Source of the DNA: Agrostemma githago
Lineage: Eukaryota; Streptophyta; Magnoliopsida; Caryophyllales; Caryophyllaceae
Direction of reading: 5' to 3'
Assembly (NCBI GenBank): GCA_958450325.1
Contig: CAUDLW010000092.1
Location: forward strand, 1-64,000
Length of the DNA stretch: 64,000 bases
A program made the translations under genes and the position numbers. Positions within the stretch are counted from its first letter, which is position 1. The number at the start of each line of letters is the position of its first letter. The notes under the pieces are model-generated. The model was not told the origin of the DNA. It saw nothing but the letters and a program-made list of their open reading frames with translations, and searched no databases. Below are positions 59,824 through 64,000 of the stretch, piece by piece.

Positions 59824-61550
59824 TGTTGGGGTTTTAATACCTCGCAAGCGCACGATATAATCGTAGCACAATAGAGGGTCGATCCACAAGGAGCGTGGTG
59901 ATTCCTAGTCGTTTTAATCCTAATTGTTTATCTAAGTCGATAGAGATTGGTGATAGAAGACTAATAGTTAGATGAATGAATATTAACTAAGACAAGAAAC
60001 TACTAAAAAGAAGATGAAACTAAATTAAGAAAAGATGATAACTAGAGAAATAATGATTAATCAAGAATAAAAAGGACTAGGGAACGGTGTCGCTTCAATC
60101 CACCTAAATCACGTCAAAGTATATCGTGTATCGAAGGAATCGGGATTAAGGGCAAAGTTGTATCGTCTAGGTCGGCCACCTCCCTCCCGGGTTCGTGTCC
60201 GGCTTAATTTCCCGTTTACCTCCCTCCCGGGTTCGTAAAACGGAATCCCTAAGTCAAATCCGAGGGTCACTCCCGTGATAAACCCCAAACCGACTCAAGT
60301 CAAAAAGGTACGCATACTAGTGTGAAGGATACCACGCTAGACACCACTCCCGTGTTCGATCTAGTACGGTAAGGCAAGATAGAGGGTCAAACCGGTCACC
60401 TATCCTAATCGACTCCCATCGATGACCAAGGGATTGAGACCGTCTCAAACTCCTAAACCAAGGCAATCCAAAATCCTCAACACCACTTCACCCAATGACC
60501 CAACTCAATCGATACAAAACATACAAGAGGCACGATTTAGGCGAATTTAGGCTTCATCGACCCCTAGTGGGTGACTACTCACTAATCATGACTAAATTGA
60601 TGGAATTAAGTATAAAGGTGGAGTCTTTAACTATGAACATTGTTGTAAATTGAATTATACTACCAATTATAATAAAGTGGTCAAATTGGAATAATCTAAT
60701 TGGGGGGTTTCTAATACTAACATGAAATTATAAACATGAACAAAGTAAGAGAAACTAAATTAATAGCAAACTATAGTAACAAACAAAGAAATAGGAAGAC
60801 TAAGATGAACTAACAACAACTTAACAAGAAAAACTAGGAATTAACAAGTAAAGCTAAAAACTTGAAGAAACAAGGAAAAACAAAACTAGAGTAACAAAAA
60901 TGAGAAAATAACAAAATTAAAGCAAAGGAGAAGTAAAAATTACCCACTTAAAGAGGATGGAGAGATTAAGAAGAATAAATAATAATAATCATAAAAAGCT
61001 TGAATCTTGGACAATAAGGAAGATAAAGATCTTCAAAGACTACAAACCCTCTCTAAAACCCCAAAGAATTCAAAATGTATAACTTGTGTAATGAAAACTT
61101 GAGAGGCCAAAAATGATAAAATCGAGTATTTATAGTTCTAATTAGGTTACACAGAACCGGGCCAAAAACAGGGGAAAAATACAGAGCCGGAGTTGCGCAC
61201 GGTCGGACCGTTATGCACGGTCCGAAACGCACGGTGCCTTCTTCCTGCATGGGTTACGCACGGTGGATCGTGCGTAACTCGATCTGCCCTTATTTTCCCG
61301 TTTTTGGTCTTCTATGCGCTTGTCTAGGCTCGAACTCGGGTCACAACCTTCGTTTTACTCGGGTGCTCTCGGGTTTGCTCAGGTTTCACCGCTTTCGACA
61401 CGAAGATGCCTAAAAACAAGTAACAAACGCAAAAATCCGAGTAATACAAAATATAGATGAAACGAGCCAAAATGCCTAAGAAAACACGATTAATCGAGGC
61501 TAAATAAACGTCAAAATGGTGTAGAAATACGGTCAATAACGGAGTTATCA
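59824..61550 (-). repeat. 5' LTR of the Athila-type element
   Basis: 1727 bp, TGTTGGGG to GAGTTATCA on the plus strand. Four GCACGGT words and an inverted CGTGCGTAAC cluster at 61195-61278. TATAAATACTCG-like sequence lies near 61126 on the minus strand. Confidence 0.9.
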
Positions 61551-62812
61551 AATATTCGGAATGATTTTTAGAAAAAATGTTTTATAAAATTGTTTTGAAA
61601 AGAAATTGAATGAAAAGAAAAGAATGTTAATTCTCTCTGTGTTAAAATCGTCATATTTTGTTTTTAAAACCTTGTGACGATTTTTAGCATCAACGAGATT
61701 AATTTAGTTCTTGTTAGATACGATATTTGACTATAGAGTCGATATCGTATTTTAAGAACGTTTTTTTATATGAAAAGAGTTTGTAATATTGATATTATGA
61801 AAAAAAATAAAAGATGCGACGATGACCCATAAAAAACGGACCGACGGCAACGGACGAGAAAAGAAAAAGAAAACGTGAGAAGGGAGAGAGAAGGAGAGAG
61901 AAATCGGGATTTGAAACACCCTCAACCTACATGCTAAATTCGGTCTCGATTAGGAACTCGTAGTAACGGCACTTGCGTAGGAGTAACGAGAATATTGGAG
62001 GAGTTAAGGTGTTGTATGGTTGTATTTGCCTGAGAATTTCTATGGAAAATCGGGACAGTATTTCAGTATAGTTTTCCTAAGGTTTGCTAGAGATTCGGGT
62101 TGAAGGTTGTGTATGATTGATGTCGGGAATTGAATGTGATAATTGGTGTAGAAGATGTATGATGAATGTGTCGATGTGTCTTTGATGTGTTGATGGGAGG
62201 GTCCTATTTATAGGAGAGGTCCTCGACTGAAGGTATGAGAGGTAACTTTGCTTGGGTGACAAGAAATACCGATTAGGATAGGAAAAGTAAGCAATTTGAG
62301 AAGAACGATGATTCTGTTACTTGGTGGAGAGGGTATGTACCCGGCTGGAATGAGGAGTACTCGGCCGAGTACCTCTTGTGCTCGGTCGAGTATTCGGGTT
62401 CGGGTAGGACTCCTCCTGGGAACCGAATTCTACCTTTATCGGGTTTGTTTAATATTTTGTGTAGCTGATTTTTGTAGTGTTTGAGCTTAAACCGGACTCG
62501 TGTGGTGACACGGCTGGTTTTAGTGTTTCGGAAAATATCTTTGACCGGGTTTTGACTTGGTCGCTAAAAGACGGTTTTGCCCATGGTGTCGGATTTGACC
62601 CAAATTAGTCTTATTTGACTGGAAATGACCCACTGGGCCTGAATTTGAAGTCTGTTTTGTGAGATTTTTACTCCGTTAAAAGCTCACGCCAATTACTATT
62701 GATTCCGAGTCCACAATCAAGCGTATTTAGTTATGTTTACGTCCGATCATCATCGGGTGTTTTTTGGAAACTGCTATAGACACCTGGCGGTCAAAATGTG
62801 TGAGTGTCTACA
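61551..62812 (-). repeat. 3' LTR of a Tat/Ogre element, left part lost
   Basis: Matches about 22297-23488 of the full LTR and ends GTGTCTACA at 62812. It carries the 16-base palindrome GTACTCGGCCGAGTAC (62357-62372) and CTCGGTCGAG (62381-62390), next to a minus-strand TATAAATA near 62210. The Athila-type element cuts it at 61551. Confidence 0.88.
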
Positions 62813-64000
62813 GAGCCCCCACTCTGACTGAGGCTAGGACAAGGCGAAAGTCAAAGTAGCTACCAGGCCAATCAAAGATTAAGACCAAACAGACTTCCGA
62901 TCGGGTCGTTTATAGTCCATTAGACTCGCGTAAAGGGGCTCGCCAGCCATAAGACAGAAATCATACCTGAGTTGATGCTAATAGCTCTGTGGGGACTTGC
63001 CTAAGAAGCCTTGGGTGTGCCCGTTTGCAGACACATCCCATCATGGAGCTGCGCGGGAGCTTGCATAGGAGGCTATGGGTGTGTTCGTTTGCAGACACAT
63101 CTCGATTCATAATTACGCGGGAGCTTGCATAGGAAGCTATGTGTGTGTCCGTTTGCAGACACATCCCGATTCTTTAGTAGAAATGTTGCCTGGGGGATTC
63201 TTGCGAGGAGACTTCCTTCTCGAGTCTGGGTGTACCTGTATGATGTCGACACATAGCAATTCCTATGTAATATTTAGGCGAAACACTGACTTACGCTGGG
63301 GAAGTAAAAGCTTGATGTTCCTTTGGGAAGCACAAGCTAGCACCTGAAATGTTAGATATATAGGCAGAAACAGCAAATATAGCAGACAGCAAGATAACAT
63401 ACAGGAAATGCATTTAGCATCTATAGACTGACTTGCGCTTGGGAAAATGATTTTTGCTTCATTTTGAAATCGAAGTCCTGAAAGCAACTCACGTACTAGG
63501 ATATAGGTTTTCAAAATCGAAAGAAATTTGCAGTTTAAATAGACTGAAATTTGACCTTGTCAAAAAAAAGGATTTTCTCAAATAGCTAAGTTTTGCAAAT
63601 TTTAATGGAAAGAGAGGCCTACCGACAGACTCGACTCTGGCTGTGACAGGACGAGTTGACAGACACGAACTGGACTCTCTAAGGGTTGGACCGTGACTCG
63701 GTAGGGGGTGGGCCACCTAAGATGACAAGACTCTTAAGCTGCACTATTCCATAGCCTAGACAAGTGGCAACACGGTCGAAGTCGAAATGGGAACGATATG
63801 CTATACTGGGTTGCAGTAGTCAGTAATGGGACTGTAACGACAGGACTTAGTAGTAGCCATCTTATAGTCCGGTGCTCTTTTGGATCTTTTTTGGTTTTGG
63901 GGTATATTCCCGAAGTGGGTATTGCTTCAAGTCTTGACAGATTCTTGTCTTCGACAGAGCCGAGTACTAGGACATACTATAGAAAGGTGGCTAGATTTTG
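62813..64000 (-). mobile_element. 3' UTR of the Tat/Ogre element, running off the window
   Basis: The minus strand next to the LTR reads CAGAGTGGGGGCTC, a purine-rich tract in the expected place. No coding domain is seen before the window end; 64-bp tandem repeats lie at about 62990-63181. Tat elements are known to have long, variable, repeat-bearing 3' UTRs. Confidence 0.7.
62990..63181 (-). repeat. Three 64-bp tandem repeats with internal dyads
   Basis: GTTTGCAGACACAT recurs at 63023, 63087 and 63151. Each unit has a GTGTSYTCGTTTGCAGACAC-like dyad (TGTGTC/GACACA in the third unit) and an AGCTTGCATAGGAAGCT-like dyad. Confidence 0.88.

Larger units (their letters stand above)
53721..61550 (-). 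mobile_element. Athila-type Ty3/gypsy element with gag-protease only
   Basis: On the minus strand: 5' LTR (61550-59824), Athila-type primer site, gag-protease (59677-56495), a 2.2-kb non-coding region with tandem hairpins, polypurine tract, and a truncated 3' LTR (54273-53721). No reverse transcriptase, RNase H or integrase is present. It interrupts a Tat LTR on the right side. The left part of its 3' LTR and the left half of the Tat LTR are both missing at 53721, which points to a deletion. Confidence 0.85.

Overview
The window is nuclear DNA of a flowering plant, almost certainly a eudicot. It has one spliced host gene with ten coding exons in a thick bed of nested transposable elements. 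Caryophyllales is possible from the repeat types, but that is only a guess. Everything was read by eye; element boundaries rest on matching terminal repeats and target-site duplications (TSDs), and no database was searched.

Layout. 1-4.5 kb: a Tat/Ogre-type LTR fragment split by a complete short Ty3/gypsy element that carries only gag and protease. 4.5-11 kb: a decayed Helitron Rep/helicase gene, cut by a 2.3-kb solo Tat LTR with TSD AGTAT. 11-15 kb: two fragments of an XS-domain-like gene, a 377-bp-spaced tandem duplication and a GGATCC-rich hAT-type MITE. 15-23.5 kb: a second solo Tat LTR (TSD TCCCT) and a deleted Tat element (TSD CTCTC) that still has tRNA-Arg-type primer site and gag. 23.5-29 kb: pyrimidine-rich and AT-rich non-coding DNA, two Stowaway-like MITEs and a third XS-like fragment. 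29-34.2 kb: a degenerate Ty1/copia element. 34.3-37.4 kb: nested TIR elements, a BED-finger transposase remnant and a MULE-like element with a host-like 5' UTR/intron fragment.

37.7-45.8 kb holds the host gene, an A2-type cyclin of 484 codons. It has an exact MSA motif and a telo-box-like motif upstream, a GC-AG first coding intron, and several transposons in its introns. 46.8-53.7 kb contains LTR remnants and a 4.9-kb TIR element with an RPA1-like gene whose first five exons splice in frame. 53.7-61.6 kb is an Athila-type element (gag-protease only, one premature stop) with three tandem hairpins whose stems covary. 61.6-64 kb is a Tat 3' LTR and 3' UTR with 64-bp tandem repeats, running off the window.

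Only the cyclin gene looks like a normal working gene. The RPA1-like gene may still be expressible. Most of the rest is a record of insertion, solo-LTR formation, deletion and gene-fragment capture. The best leads are the covarying hairpins, the changing CTCG-NN-CGAG palindromes in the Tat LTRs, and the RPA1-carrying TIR element.
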